Positions 8,380 to 18,575 are shown, counted from the stretch's first letter. The stretch: DNA of 64,000 nucleotides from Paenibacillus andongensis (GCF_025369935.1 NZ_CP104467.1:6641001-6705000); one strand, 5' to 3'. The notes: generated by a model from the sequence alone, not told the origin. Numbers and translations are program-made.

Positions 8380-10899
8380 ATGAGTGCAAGTAAGAATGCC
8401 TACGCGGCTTCGCGTGCAAAAGCGAATGGAACGATAACGACAGAGAAGAGCTCTGTTATTTTTTGGTTTTTAGTAGTGTTTACGGGCTTATTTATGTTCT
8501 GGGCGCCGTTTCAACGGGCGTTGTTCAATGGTGGCACTTACGATTTTGAGAGAACAATTTACTCGGCTTCCGTATGGTCCTCCCTCATATTGCTGCTAAT
8601 TGCAATCCTTGCTTTCTTTGTATTTAAACTTAAAGAACAGAAAGATGTTTTGACCATTCTTGTCTTACTGATGCCGCTGACATACGTGATTTCGTTATCA
8701 AATTCAGCTTCTCATTATCTGGCAACGAATATGGTTTACATCCAGATGCTGTATGCAACCTTCTTCATTTTAGGTGTATTTTTGACAAAAAACAAGCTTG
8801 GTACGTCGATTCTTGCCAGTTTGTTAATTATTTCCGGCTATTTCATTGTTCTCTTCGGACTATTGTACTGGTTAGGTAACGGAAACTTCGCTGGGCACCT
8901 TGTTGGGTGGTTCGCTCTTATGGATGCAGCTAATCCATACTTATACCGCGATGCTATTATGACAGACTCTAACGGTTTACGTTTAACCTCTGTTTTCCAA
9001 TATGCGAATACGTATGCTGCTTTCTTAATCATGTTATCTCTTAGCTCTTTGTTCTTCATTGTAAAGTCTCGTAAATGGTACGTAGTTCTTCTACATGCAA
9101 TCATGTTGGTGCCTATCATTGTTTCATTCTGGCTAACTCTCTCCCGCGGCGCGATAGTGGTCATTCCGGTTGTTTTCTTAATTATGCTTTTCTTCTTCTC
9201 TATTAGTAGACAGATTCTAGCACTTATTCAATTTGGTTTAGCTTTCGCTACGTCTTTAATTATCTTGGAAAAAGTAACAGATATCGGAATCGGATTACAA
9301 AAACAGCCTAGTTCTTCAGAATCCTGGCACGGTTGGTCAATCTTGCTGATTGCTTCTGTAGTTTTCGCTGTCCTGGCAATCGTCATTCAACGCTTTGGAG
9401 CTCCTTGGTTAGAGCGAATTACGGCTCGTTTCGATACTAAGAAATTTGCTACCTTCATTCTTCCGATTGCAGCAATTGTTGTTGGGGTAGTAGGAGCCAT
9501 TCTTATCCTAAGTGACACTGGTTTTAAAAACATTCTTCCAGACAACGTGAAAACACGTATTGAAAACATTAACTTCCAACAACACAGCGTTCTGGAGCGC
9601 GGAACTTTTTACAAAGATGCTGTGAAACTCTGGTCGGATTATCCGATAATTGGAGCAGGCGGCGGTGCATGGGCTTCTTTATATGAGAAGTATCAAAACA
9701 ACCCTTACACTAGTCGTCAGGCTCATAACTTCGCTCTTCAATATTTGGTTGAGGCCGGAGCGCTCGGTTTCCTTGCCTTTATCGGCTTCGTGATTGCTGT
9801 CATGGTGTTCTATATTCGAAGCTACATCAAAAGTTCACAGGAGAAACGTGATCTGCACTTCCTATTCTTCATCGTGACGATTTCTCTCTTGGTCCACAGT
9901 ATGATTGACTTTGATTTAAGCTACGTGTATTTGGGTGCTATTCTGTTCCTTGCACTAGGTGGGATGCTGAGTAACAGTACATCGGCTTCGATACGATTAA
10001 AGTCTGATTCACTTGCGCTTCACAAAATGTTCCCGGCGGTCCTGGCTGTGTTGTCGATCGTAATGTTCTATATCTCAGCTCAGCTAGTCTCAGCGAATAG
10101 TTCTTATAAACAAACACTTGAAGTTGTCAAAAAAAGTCAAGATTACAACCAAGTCGTCGCTCCTCTGGACAAAGCGATTTCTTTGCACCCTGCTCATCCA
10201 GACTATTTATTAACAGGACAAGTCAGCAGAATCGGTATTCTGCTTCAAGTTTACAATCAGATGCAGAAAGAAGACCCGAAGAAAGCAGAAACTTTTTTCA
10301 ATCAAGCACAAGATCTTCTCAATCAATTGTTGAAAAAGGAGCCGCATAACCGGATGGTCGCCATGCAGCAGCTCAATATGCTTCTGATTAAAGGCAAAAC
10401 TCAAGATGCGTTAGACTGGTCCACCGCTCAAATTCCTAATTATCCTTGGTATATTGATCTCTATGAAAAAAGCATGTCTTTAAATATCGAACTCGCAAAC
10501 CAAGACATTCAAAAGAATAATATGCAAGATACTAATAAAAAGCTTGATAATGTACTTGCTACGTACAATGAAGTTCTGGCGCGCATCGATTCCCTGAAGA
10601 ATCTGCCTAAAGAACAAGCACAAGGACGCGAATTCGCTGTGACACCTAGTATGGCGCTCAATGTAGGTCAAGTTCACTACATGCGTGGTGACTATGCGGG
10701 TGCAGCTAATACGATTAAACCGTATGTGACTGATAAATTCGATGATCAGACGAACCGGGTCGTCGCTAGATGGTATTTGGCTGCTTTACAGAAGCAAGGC
10801 ACGAAGGATCAAGTACTGCTTGACAAACTTATTGCCAAGGATCCTGCTGAGAAGCAAAATATTGATGCAATCATAGCTACGAATTTTCAGTTGAAATAG
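8380..10899 (+). CDS. O-antigen ligase/polymerase-like membrane protein with C-terminal TPR-like region
   Basis: An 839-residue membrane protein. Residues ~25-590 contain around a dozen hydrophobic segments. A large outside loop follows, with the family features RGTFYKDAVKLWSDYPIIGA and GGGAW...RQAHNFALQYLVEAG, the pattern of Wzy_C/WaaL-type O-antigen ligases. The last ~230 residues are soluble and helical, with TPR-like repeats. The start is the ATG at 8380, preceded by AGAAGGAG. In Paenibacillus alvei a WaaL-like protein (WsfB) transfers S-layer glycans to protein; by analogy this one may link the polymer made by the neighbouring cluster to a cell-surface acceptor. That link is an inference from position and family. 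Confidence 0.8.
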   Translation: MSASKNAYAASRAKANGTITTEKSSVIFWFLVVFTGLFMFWAPFQRALFNGGTYDFERTIYSASVWSSLILLLIAILAFFVFKLKEQKDVLTILVLLMPLTYVISLSNSASHYLATNMVYIQMLYATFFILGVFLTKNKLGTSILASLLIISGYFIVLFGLLYWLGNGNFAGHLVGWFALMDAANPYLYRDAIMTDSNGLRLTSVFQYANTYAAFLIMLSLSSLFFIVKSRKWYVVLLHAIMLVPIIVSFWLTLSRGAIVVIPVVFLIMLFFFSISRQILALIQFGLAFATSLIILEKVTDIGIGLQKQPSSSESWHGWSILLIASVVFAVLAIVIQRFGAPWLERITARFDTKKFATFILPIAAIVVGVVGAILILSDTGFKNILPDNVKTRIENINFQQHSVLERGTFYKDAVKLWSDYPIIGAGGGAWASLYEKYQNNPYTSRQAHNFALQYLVEAGALGFLAFIGFVIAVMVFYIRSYIKSSQEKRDLHFLFFIVTISLLVHSMIDFDLSYVYLGAILFLALGGMLSNSTSASIRLKSDSLALHKMFPAVLAVLSIVMFYISAQLVSANSSYKQTLEVVKKSQDYNQVVAPLDKAISLHPAHPDYLLTGQVSRIGILLQVYNQMQKEDPKKAETFFNQAQDLLNQLLKKEPHNRMVAMQQLNMLLIKGKTQDALDWSTAQIPNYPWYIDLYEKSMSLNIELANQDIQKNNMQDTNKKLDNVLATYNEVLARIDSLKNLPKEQAQGREFAVTPSMALNVGQVHYMRGDYAGAANTIKPYVTDKFDDQTNRVVARWYLAALQKQGTKDQVLLDKLIAKDPAEKQNIDAIIATNFQLK

Positions 10900-10901
10900 C
10901 A

Positions 10902-10931
10902 AAAAGGCGCCACAGCGATGTGGTGCCTTTT
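10902..10931. terminator. Bidirectional terminator between convergent genes
   Basis: AAAAGGCGCCACA and TGTGGTGCCTTTT form a 13-bp stem (one G-U pair) around GCGA. A/T runs lie on both sides, so it can end the ligase-like gene and the minus-strand protease gene. Confidence 0.85.
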
Positions 10932-10953
10932 GCTTTTTCTTTTCCATTTTCCT

Positions 10954-11712
10954 TTACCGCCCCGTCCACATATCCATCACACTGTCCGGATCCAGAAACA
11001 TTTTATAAGGAATATAGCAGTATCCATGATCTCCCCAGTCCGCGCCCCAGCTATTGCGCACGATGACATAACCTGACTGGCCTCGATCCACATAACCCAC
11101 TGCCAGCATGGCATGTCCGCCTAGCACACGTTCACTTTTCTTCTTCGGAACCTGAATTTTGCCAGTTTGGGCTGCTTCAGGGGATTGGAAGCTCTCGTAT
11201 AACATCATGCCGATAACAACGGGTGATTGCTCAGCCAGTGCTGCCTTAAGGGCATATAGGTCGGTGATCCGATGGTAGTCGCCGATTTTGTAATTAGCTG
11301 CATCCCGTTCTGCTTTGGGATCGGGCGTATCTCTGAAATCCACAATGTTATATGGATAATCCTCTTCTGGACAAACGCCAATCTTCTGGAGCACTTTCAT
11401 CCCATCTCGGATATAGGCCCCTGAATCTTCATCCACATGACCTTCAAGCTTACGTTCGTGCCAATACAAGAAAAGCCGAGAAAGAGCTGTCCACTTCTCC
11501 TGACTGCTTACGAGCAAATACTCTCGGAGCCCGCTAGCTATGGCGTTGGCCGTACAGCTTCCGAGTGCGCCTTGATCGACAATGGGGGACATGTTTGAGC
11601 GCAAGTCAACTTTCTTGGGCAGCTCACTCGGTGACTTAAACGCTGTACTCATAAAATGATAATCGCGTAAATCACGCTTTTCCCGTTTCAAAGGAAACAC
11701 ACGATTCGACAT
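10954..11712 (-). CDS. Papain-like (C1 family) cysteine protease
   Basis: A 252-residue protein with the C1A catalytic set: oxyanion Gln47 and nucleophile Cys53 in VDQGALGSCTANA, His200 in LGGHAMLAVGY and Asn220 in VRNSWGADWGDHGY. There is no signal peptide and only ~35 residues precede the mature-like domain, so it lacks the long inhibitory prodomain of secreted papains and probably acts inside the cell. The frame extends to a TTG at 11730, but the ATG at 11712 follows AAAGGG at a usable distance. The substrate is unknown. Its neighbour is a spore-coat gene; a sporulation role is possible but not shown. Confidence 0.85.
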   Translation of the reverse strand: MSNRVFPLKREKRDLRDYHFMSTAFKSPSELPKKVDLRSNMSPIVDQGALGSCTANAIASGLREYLLVSSQEKWTALSRLFLYWHERKLEGHVDEDSGAYIRDGMKVLQKIGVCPEEDYPYNIVDFRDTPDPKAERDAANYKIGDYHRITDLYALKAALAEQSPVVIGMMLYESFQSPEAAQTGKIQVPKKKSERVLGGHAMLAVGYVDRGQSGYVIVRNSWGADWGDHGYCYIPYKMFLDPDSVMDMWTGR

Positions 11713-11849
11713 AACCACACACCCTTTCAATATGATACATAATTATACAATTTATACTAAAATATGTATACGGTCTGTTTCACTAGACTAATAGAAGCCC
11801 GGCCCCCCCATGAATCGTACACTTCTACAGTTCTGGTACCAAACAAAAC

Positions 11850-11888
11850 AACCCCCAAAAAGAATCATCAGATTCTTTCCGAGGGTTT
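11850..11888 (-). terminator. Terminator of the CotD-like gene
   Basis: Read on the minus strand, AAACCCTCGGAAAGAATC pairs with GATTCTTTTTGGGGGTT around a four-base loop, a long imperfect stem just after the stop at 11894. Confidence 0.7.
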
Positions 11889-11893
11889 CTTAT

Positions 11894-12211
11894 CTATTTC
11901 TCACGCAGCATGCCTTGATGCGGATGCGGGTGAGTACCGCAATATTCATCTACCTCAGAACAAGTGTACACATGCTCATAGACAGGAACGCAGTGATGTC
12001 TATTCACGATTTGAATAGGATGAATAACTTGAACTCTTTGTGGGTGATAGAAGTCTCTTACAACTCTTTCTGGATCTGTCATGATTGGGTCAGCAGGTGG
12101 ACATTGAAATAGCTTGCCTGGGCCAGGTTGACTAGGTTGGCTAATTGGGCTGAGTTGGCTAGGTTGGAACGGTTGGCTAAGCGGGCTCATTTGGCTAGGT
12201 TTGTATTCCAT
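11894..12211 (-). CDS. CotD-like spore coat protein
   Basis: A 105-residue protein with no membrane segment. Its first 35 residues are a Ser/Gln/Pro-rich repeat (QPSQ/SQPFQPSQ). The rest is rich in His, Tyr, Val, Pro and Cys: DFYHPQRVQVIHP, IVNRHHCVPVYEHVYT and a HPHPHQ tail. The IHP...NRHHCVPV...HVYT pattern is what I recognise from the CotD family of inner spore-coat proteins; B. subtilis CotD is shorter and also His/Cys-rich. GAGGAG precedes the ATG. It is a single-gene unit with its own terminator, as is usual for coat genes transcribed late in the mother cell. Family assignment is by eye. Confidence 0.68.
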   Translation of the reverse strand: MEYKPSQMSPLSQPFQPSQLSPISQPSQPGPGKLFQCPPADPIMTDPERVVRDFYHPQRVQVIHPIQIVNRHHCVPVYEHVYTCSEVDEYCGTHPHPHQGMLREK

Positions 12212-12483
12212 TGGTGGGTCAACTCCTCTATAGGTTTATGTTAGTATACGTTTATCCCTAGTCCAATGAATGTACCAATGCCTATATATCCAATATTTAG
12301 GCGGATTTTATGGGCCAAGCAGGTTAAATGTCCACGCAAGCCCGAAAAAGGCAGGCTAAAAGCACCATGATTTATCTCCCTTTTGGTTCATATATTTGTT
12401 ACAATTGAACAATGGTATATTCTTGATGGTATCATCCCATCCCCTGCGTCTTGAATTCCCATACCTTAGAAGGAGGAGGGAGT
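12212..12483. other. Intergenic region between CotD-like gene and GGDEF gene
   Basis: This 272-bp divergent region should carry the promoters of both flanking genes. I found no clear sigma-A or sigma-K box set. The only definite element is the strong GGAGGAGGG ribosome binding site (~12472-12480) of the plus-strand gene. Confidence 0.4.
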
Positions 12484-15400
12484 ATGATGAATCATACAAC
12501 TCAAAACACAAATTCCGAATTTCGGCATTTAACATACCCTCATGCTCCTGATTATTCGGAGATGCATCTTCATCATAAGCTTTGGAATTATTACCACGAA
12601 AAACAAATCGAGAATCGTTTGCTCTCTTGGGCCAAAGCCGCTAAAGGAGATTATTTCCGTCAGCCTCTGGGTTGGAATCTTGTTGAGGGTAATCTCGTCA
12701 TTCAGCTTTCTCCACTGCCAGAAGGCTATTTGCCGCTTTCACATATAGCAAAAGCAGCATTAAGTGATGAATCCAAAGGCAAATTGCTAATTTCCGTTTG
12801 TAAAGCGCTTTCCATCCTGCATGAAGAGCAGTTTTATATGGGCTTTTTGCTGCCAGAGCAGCTTTTTTTCGATCCGCAAACGTTAGCCATTATCATCGAT
12901 GTCCAACCATTCCCTTCCGCTATCGAATTTATTAATCATTTATTGGAGGACTTTTCGTTCAAATTATTTCCACGTTATGCACGGCGATTTCTGCTTTCCC
13001 GAGCTGCTGATTTTGAAGCTATCCATTTACTGATTCATACAATATATGGCTCCGACTCCGTGCCTAATAACCTGCTGAAATTATCAGAGCGTCTGCGTAC
13101 AGAGCCAGAAACCATCTTATTCGCTGATGAAATTGCCGATATCATTCGAGCAGCTTTTCAACTGCCTGAGCAGATGCAAGCGCCTAATTACCATAGCAGC
13201 CCAAAATGGTTGCACCCTGCCGCCGCGCCAATTACGCAAGAGCATCAAAAGCATTTTCAATATTTTTTAGAGTCAAATGAGAAGCGTTTGTTAGGGCTCG
13301 TTTGTGAGGATGAGGCTATTCGATTTGATGTTTATACGCAGCATGTCAATGAGATGTTAGAAAGAGGCTATTTCTTCAAGATTGTCTCCCAAGGACTTCC
13401 ATACTCCACCTTGCGTGAAGTGGTCTCACGAACCTTACATCTCGCTTATGGCTTATTTCCTGAATCAATTACCATGCTGCGGAATCTTTCTCGTAAATTT
13501 GACCAGCTCCTTAAAAAGCACTACGAAGGGGACGATATCCTTTATTTGCTAACAGAGTGGTTGTATCAATTCTTCAATTCCATTATCCCGATGTTCCCTG
13601 TTCAAAACATGTTCTATATTTTTGAAAACAGTGAGCACTTTGATGAAGATTCCCAGCTTATCCTCCTCAACTTTTGGCGAGAGCATGGCCATGAGATGAC
13701 CGGCTTGCATGTTATTTTCAGCGGCAGCCAGATACCTTCACAGTTCACAAGCTTGTCCTTTCAAACGCTTGAAATCCATCATTCGGACCAAGCGATCTAT
13801 GAACAGCTGTTGACTTCACTATTTGGACGAGCTGATTCCACGTTAATTGCCGAATTGAAAAATTGGTTTTATGAGCACAAGATCAACTTTAGTCACTGCC
13901 GCATCATTTTGGAGGAGCTCATTCAATCTGGAAGCATTCATCTCACCAACAAGGGCTGGCACAAAACAGCTGCCTTCCATCTTGATTTTGAAAAGCTCCA
14001 CTCTCTTCACTTGTTTTCTAAGCGCATCGCCCTTTTAAACAATGAAGAACTAGAGCTACTACGGCTACTATGCTGTTTGCCAATGCCAATAAGCGTGTTT
14101 TCCCTGTTTAAGGCTAATGAAGTGGATTTGGGAAACATCCTATCTTCGGCTACAAGGCTAGCAGAGCTTGGGCTTGTTCATGTCAGTCATAACGATAGTT
14201 TATTTATCTCAACTGAGATTATCGAATTGGTCTTGCAGGAGCTGCCTTCAGTTCAACTAATGTCTTACTACCAAACTGCACTAATTTACCAGCATCAATT
14301 CCGTCCACTTGGTTTACCTCAACTCATTACACTGTCCAGCCAAGCGAGTGAGTATAAAGTTGAATATTATTTGCTATTAAAATATTACAAACAGATTCGT
14401 TCCCTTCTCACTTATGGACAAAAGGTTGAATTATTAGAACGCATCAAATATTTATACGAAAAGTTGGAAAGACCTTATCTTAGTTTCCTTGACCGACTGC
14501 TAAGTCGAATGTATCTTCTGCTTAACCAATTTGCTCTTTCCGAGCAATTGGCGCTATCCGTATACGAACGAACAAGCAGAATCACCGATCGCTTCGGGTG
14601 GATGTATATCCGCATCATGCAAAATGATCTAGATGTCTACAGCCTGCGTGCGGAGCTATTCCCCTTTATTTTCGACGAAAACCAAGCACTAGAGGATCGG
14701 GTACGGGCAGCATTTTTGCTGAATACCAGCAATCTCTGTTTTCCGCTGCAAGATGAAGAGATGCGCCAGCTGCACATTTTCTATACTGAGGTCGTTTATC
14801 CAAAGAGAAATTTGCTTGCCCTTCGTCATTTTGCAGAAATTACGAATTACTATACGATCAACATGCTGATTCACTTTCCAGAAACCGAGGAATGGGCGCT
14901 ATCGATTGCAGCGAAGCTGGAACCGCTTCTGGACACATCTCCTCATACGGACCTCATGCTCCGTCTCTACGACCTTTATTCCTATCAAAGCAACAATAAG
15001 CTGATCAATACGTATGTATACAGGGGAATTGAAGGTGCCAAACGTTCCGGCTATACGATCAAAGAACAAGTAGGCCATCTGAACGCCATGGAGTTTTCTT
15101 TGAATCAAGGAGATATGGCCAGCTATCTCTATCACAAAGAACGCGTGCTGCAGGTTGACGAGCTACGACGTAAGGATCTAGCAGAGAATTATTTAACGAA
15201 CCAGCTCTTATTCGCACTGGAATGGGAGCAATGGACACTGTTTCAGCAGTTGGAGACAAGCTTGCTCGAGCAGCAAATTACTGAGTCAAGTATGGCTTTA
15301 TTGTCCATTTTTCAAGGCTATGCCGCCTTTCGACAAAATCAACATATGAAGGTTCCCGTCTCCCTAGAAAATGAGAATAATACTGCTTTCTTAGAGGCAC

Positions 15401-16722
15401 TGTTCCAAACTAGGAAGGGAAATCTGGAGCTAGCCTGCCAGCTCTTCGAGCAATTTATATCGAAAAACAACTCGGGTTTGCATGCAGGTTGGGCCTACCG
15501 AGAATTACTCACACTTCTGTTAGAGCTTCGCTCGGAGAAAATGGGAGTATGGTTTGCACATTTTGAAGCTTATTTGAAGCGATATGCCTATGACCTCTTT
15601 TGGCCTGATTACTACAGGCTTTCGGCTGAAAGGTCGATGTATGAAGGGGATATCCAACATGCGATGCTTTATTTGAGGCGAGCCTTAAATGGGTATCAGA
15701 TTATTCAAAAGGACACTTGGCGGCCCTATTTAACGGTATGTATGGAGAAGGTCATTCAACCCAGCTTTACTCCAGCCTCACCCGCCGTAATGCAGGATGA
15801 ATTTGTCCAAAAAATCATTGCTGATCGTGAGCACTGGCTGCTGCTCTCCTTGGATTTACAAATCATCATCGAGCTCAGTGAACAGGTCACCGAATCTTTG
15901 GATCTGATGACAACAATGCAGAGATTGACCAAGGCACTTTTCGACTACTTTCCAGTCATTCAACTCGCTATCACCTACAAACTGCTGCATTATAAACAAA
16001 AGGTTTTCGTTACAGCTTCCGGACTAAGAGATCACGATGAATTGATTGCCTACCAAAGCCGAAGTGAAGATAGCTGGGCCCACACTTTCACTCTCTTTCA
16101 GCGAGGGGATCAAGCTATTACGCTTCAGGTTTATGTAGATGGCATGACCAAAACAAAGTTGCAGCATATGGAGCATTTCCTTTCTTTCATCAAACCGCAT
16201 ATGTTCAACGTTCTCTTGCATAGAGAGATGGTGATTGATAATTTGACCGGCTTTTATTTACGCGGTTATTTCATGGAAAAGCTGAGGGAAGAATTCGAAC
16301 TCTCTAGTCGTTATAACCTCGACTTATCCGTGATCATGATCGATGTGGATAATTTCCGCAGAGTCAATGAGTTCGGACACCCGGAAGGGGACCGAGTTTT
16401 ACGAGAAATCGCAGATATTTTCCGGTTTCTTTTAAGAAAGAGCGACATCGCTGGACGATATGGCGGCGAAGAGCTTATTCTCATTTTGCCTAAAACAGAT
16501 GGGAAGGAAGCCCTCAAGATTGCCCACCAGCTTCGAGGCGAGATTGAGAGAGAATTTGCCTTCGGGCGTCCTTACCAAATCACCGTCAGCGTTGGCGTAT
16601 CTTCCATGGAGCTATGTCGTCCAACTTCGATAGAAGAATTGATTGAACAGGCCGATACGGCGGAGATTACTGCGAAGAAGACGGGGAAGAATAGGGTTGT
16701 TGCGGCTTGGGGTTTGAATTGA
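12484..16722 (+). CDS. Giant diguanylate cyclase with degenerate kinase- and STAND-like regions
   Basis: 1412 residues. Residues ~40-200 follow the layout of a Ser/Thr kinase C-lobe, but the HRD loop reads LHEEQFYMGFLLPEQ (near 110) and DFG reads DVQPF (138). Residues ~260-480 match the STAND ATPase of multidomain kinase/ATPase/GAF regulators (RGYFFKIVSQGLPYSTLREV), yet the P-loop position reads LVCEDEAIRFD (near 272) and Walker B reads FYIFENSEHFDED. About 600 residues of TPR-like helices follow, then a GAF-like region (~1120-1235). The C-terminal GGDEF domain (~1245-1412) keeps GGEEL (1327-1331) and an RKSD inhibitory I-site five residues before it. It should make cyclic di-GMP. Only the output domain looks catalytic. 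The start is the ATG at 12484 behind GGAGGAGGG. Confidence 0.85.
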   Translation: MMNHTTQNTNSEFRHLTYPHAPDYSEMHLHHKLWNYYHEKQIENRLLSWAKAAKGDYFRQPLGWNLVEGNLVIQLSPLPEGYLPLSHIAKAALSDESKGKLLISVCKALSILHEEQFYMGFLLPEQLFFDPQTLAIIIDVQPFPSAIEFINHLLEDFSFKLFPRYARRFLLSRAADFEAIHLLIHTIYGSDSVPNNLLKLSERLRTEPETILFADEIADIIRAAFQLPEQMQAPNYHSSPKWLHPAAAPITQEHQKHFQYFLESNEKRLLGLVCEDEAIRFDVYTQHVNEMLERGYFFKIVSQGLPYSTLREVVSRTLHLAYGLFPESITMLRNLSRKFDQLLKKHYEGDDILYLLTEWLYQFFNSIIPMFPVQNMFYIFENSEHFDEDSQLILLNFWREHGHEMTGLHVIFSGSQIPSQFTSLSFQTLEIHHSDQAIYEQLLTSLFGRADSTLIAELKNWFYEHKINFSHCRIILEELIQSGSIHLTNKGWHKTAAFHLDFEKLHSLHLFSKRIALLNNEELELLRLLCCLPMPISVFSLFKANEVDLGNILSSATRLAELGLVHVSHNDSLFISTEIIELVLQELPSVQLMSYYQTALIYQHQFRPLGLPQLITLSSQASEYKVEYYLLLKYYKQIRSLLTYGQKVELLERIKYLYEKLERPYLSFLDRLLSRMYLLLNQFALSEQLALSVYERTSRITDRFGWMYIRIMQNDLDVYSLRAELFPFIFDENQALEDRVRAAFLLNTSNLCFPLQDEEMRQLHIFYTEVVYPKRNLLALRHFAEITNYYTINMLIHFPETEEWALSIAAKLEPLLDTSPHTDLMLRLYDLYSYQSNNKLINTYVYRGIEGAKRSGYTIKEQVGHLNAMEFSLNQGDMASYLYHKERVLQVDELRRKDLAENYLTNQLLFALEWEQWTLFQQLETSLLEQQITESSMALLSIFQGYAAFRQNQHMKVPVSLENENNTAFLEALFQTRKGNLELACQLFEQFISKNNSGLHAGWAYRELLTLLLELRSEKMGVWFAHFEAYLKRYAYDLFWPDYYRLSAERSMYEGDIQHAMLYLRRALNGYQIIQKDTWRPYLTVCMEKVIQPSFTPASPAVMQDEFVQKIIADREHWLLLSLDLQIIIELSEQVTESLDLMTTMQRLTKALFDYFPVIQLAITYKLLHYKQKVFVTASGLRDHDELIAYQSRSEDSWAHTFTLFQRGDQAITLQVYVDGMTKTKLQHMEHFLSFIKPHMFNVLLHREMVIDNLTGFYLRGYFMEKLREEFELSSRYNLDLSVIMIDVDNFRRVNEFGHPEGDRVLREIADIFRFLLRKSDIAGRYGGEELILILPKTDGKEALKIAHQLRGEIEREFAFGRPYQITVSVGVSSMELCRPTSIEELIEQADTAEITAKKTGKNRVVAAWGLN

Positions 16723-16732
16723 AATCACGCAA

Positions 16733-16772
16733 AAAGAGACCCTTCACAAGCGAACTTGTGAAGGGTCTCTTT
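16733..16772. terminator. Perfect bidirectional terminator
   Basis: AAAGAGACCCTTCACAAG and its exact reverse complement form an 18-bp stem around CGAA, between the convergent GGDEF gene and the secreted-protein gene. Confidence 0.92.
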
Positions 16773-16808
16773 GACGAACTCTAATGCTTTATTGGATAGC
16801 CCTTATTA

Positions 16809-18557
16809 TTATTTTAATTCCGCAATCAGACGATCTACTTCACCTGAAGGTGTATTCAACGCCTCATATACTCTGACAATGACATTACTTTGAATTTGGT
16901 CTGTCGTCAGATTGCTAAAGGTTAGCGTCTGTTTCCCGTTTACTAAACGATCAGTGCCTGTGAATGGGAATGTCTTGGAACCTAGGATGCTTCCGGAAGG
17001 ATCCACTAGCTCAAACTTCAACTTAGAAAAGTTGTTGTCAACCAACACTTGCGGATCACGAATTAGGTCCATAAATATCTGCAATTTATATGTATAGTTG
17101 ATTGCAATTGTCTGTCCTGGGGACGTAATCTGCGCCAAGTAATAATCTTTAATATTGACAGTGTATGGAAATAGAGAAATTTTATGTCTGTCATCTTGCC
17201 CTTGTGCTGTTACCTGATAGGAGGCAATCGTTGATTTGAAGGTCGGCGTCGCTTCTCCGCTAGCTTCACCATTGATTACGTTTTGCACTTTCATCGTGAA
17301 TGTATCGCTAGTTTCAGCTACAGGCAAAACAAAGGCATAGCTAACAACCGTCGAAGTTCCGGGGGCAATAGACTTCGGCACATCACTTTGTCTAGATCCC
17401 GTATAGTCAAAACCTGTTGGACTCGATAACATCGTTTGGAATGCTGGAACGGGAATTTCACTAAATCCCTTATTCGTCAATGTAAACTTAGCAAAAGCCA
17501 GCTTACTTCCTTGATCTTGGTTATCTGCAATATGAAGCTCCGCCAATGCAACGTCCAGATCCTGATTAATGACTTCGTTCCATTTTTCGAAAGCAATCGG
17601 AGTCCCATAGGTATAGCTGCCCACTGCGGTCTTCGTGCTAGGCAATCCTACATTCAGTTTACCAATATGGAAAGCCGAGGTCTTCACGTTACCTGTCGCA
17701 TCGGATTGTGTAAAGCTTTCCGACGTCAGAACATTAACGCTGTCTAGTACGGTATCCATATCCGCCCGAATAGCAAAATGCACATACTTGCTTTCACCTG
17801 CATCAAGTTTCACAGAGTCTGCTTCAACCTGTTTGCCGATATATACTTTTGTTTTCGACTTCCCATCCAATTCCAGCGTTGGCACCGTTTCAGTTTGATC
17901 GCTCGGGTTGGATACCAAGAGCTTCACAACATACACAACGCCATCATTACTGTTACTTTTCGTAATATCCACCGTTTTGTATTGCAGCGGTGATTCCAGT
18001 GTCGGTATGGTGAAGATTTCCCCCCACTTCTTCATAAGCGATGCGTCTTTAAACTCTCCATGATTGCCATTCCACACCGCTCCGTCTAATGGAGTCGTAA
18101 GCAAGGTTGTCTCCTGTTTCGGATATACATCGTAATTGACATCTACAAGCGAGAGATTGCTCAAATTCACTTCTGTTTGTCGGTTAACTACTTTCAAATA
18201 AGTCAACTCGACTTCAGAATCGGGCTGCACACCACGTGCATTACTACTGCTTGCACGTAAGCTATAAACAATACCGTCTGTCGTTTTTACTCTAAGCTCA
18301 TAATCAGGAATACGCAGCGTTTGACTGCTAGTGTTGTTTACTCGAATGACAGCGCCGAGACGAACGCCACTAGCCGTTTTCTCATTATAAACACCCTCCA
18401 CTGTTACTTGAAGGTTATCGCTTATCAGATGAACCTCAGCTGCATTTGCAGTTGTAGCTGTTACATCTCCTCCATCAGCTAAAGCGGGAAGTCCCGAAAT
18501 CAGCAACGAGGAAGACAAAACGAGCGTCATCGCTACTTGTTTGAATTGAATTCTCAT
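16809..18557 (-). CDS. Secreted protein of unknown function
   Basis: A 582-residue protein with a clear signal peptide: a basic start MRIQFKQ, hydrophobic core TLVLSSSLLISGLPA, and likely cleavage after ALA or ADG near residue 28. The mature part is rich in Thr, Ser, Val and Asp and looks all-beta, with repeated phrases such as LRVNNTSSQTLRIPDYELR, LLVSNPSDQTETVPTLELD and FTLTNKGFSEIPVPAFQ. These resemble repeated immunoglobulin-like or DUF4352-like modules (about four). I do not recognise a named family, enzyme motif, LPXTG or SLH domain. It lies 57 bp after the MFS pump on the same strand and may be read through from that operon. Confidence 0.75.
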   Translation of the reverse strand: MRIQFKQVAMTLVLSSSLLISGLPALADGGDVTATTANAAEVHLISDNLQVTVEGVYNEKTASGVRLGAVIRVNNTSSQTLRIPDYELRVKTTDGIVYSLRASSSNARGVQPDSEVELTYLKVVNRQTEVNLSNLSLVDVNYDVYPKQETTLLTTPLDGAVWNGNHGEFKDASLMKKWGEIFTIPTLESPLQYKTVDITKSNSNDGVVYVVKLLVSNPSDQTETVPTLELDGKSKTKVYIGKQVEADSVKLDAGESKYVHFAIRADMDTVLDSVNVLTSESFTQSDATGNVKTSAFHIGKLNVGLPSTKTAVGSYTYGTPIAFEKWNEVINQDLDVALAELHIADNQDQGSKLAFAKFTLTNKGFSEIPVPAFQTMLSSPTGFDYTGSRQSDVPKSIAPGTSTVVSYAFVLPVAETSDTFTMKVQNVINGEASGEATPTFKSTIASYQVTAQGQDDRHKISLFPYTVNIKDYYLAQITSPGQTIAINYTYKLQIFMDLIRDPQVLVDNNFSKLKFELVDPSGSILGSKTFPFTGTDRLVNGKQTLTFSNLTTDQIQSNVIVRVYEALNTPSGEVDRLIAELK

Positions 18558-18575
18558 CGTTTATTTCCTCCTAAG

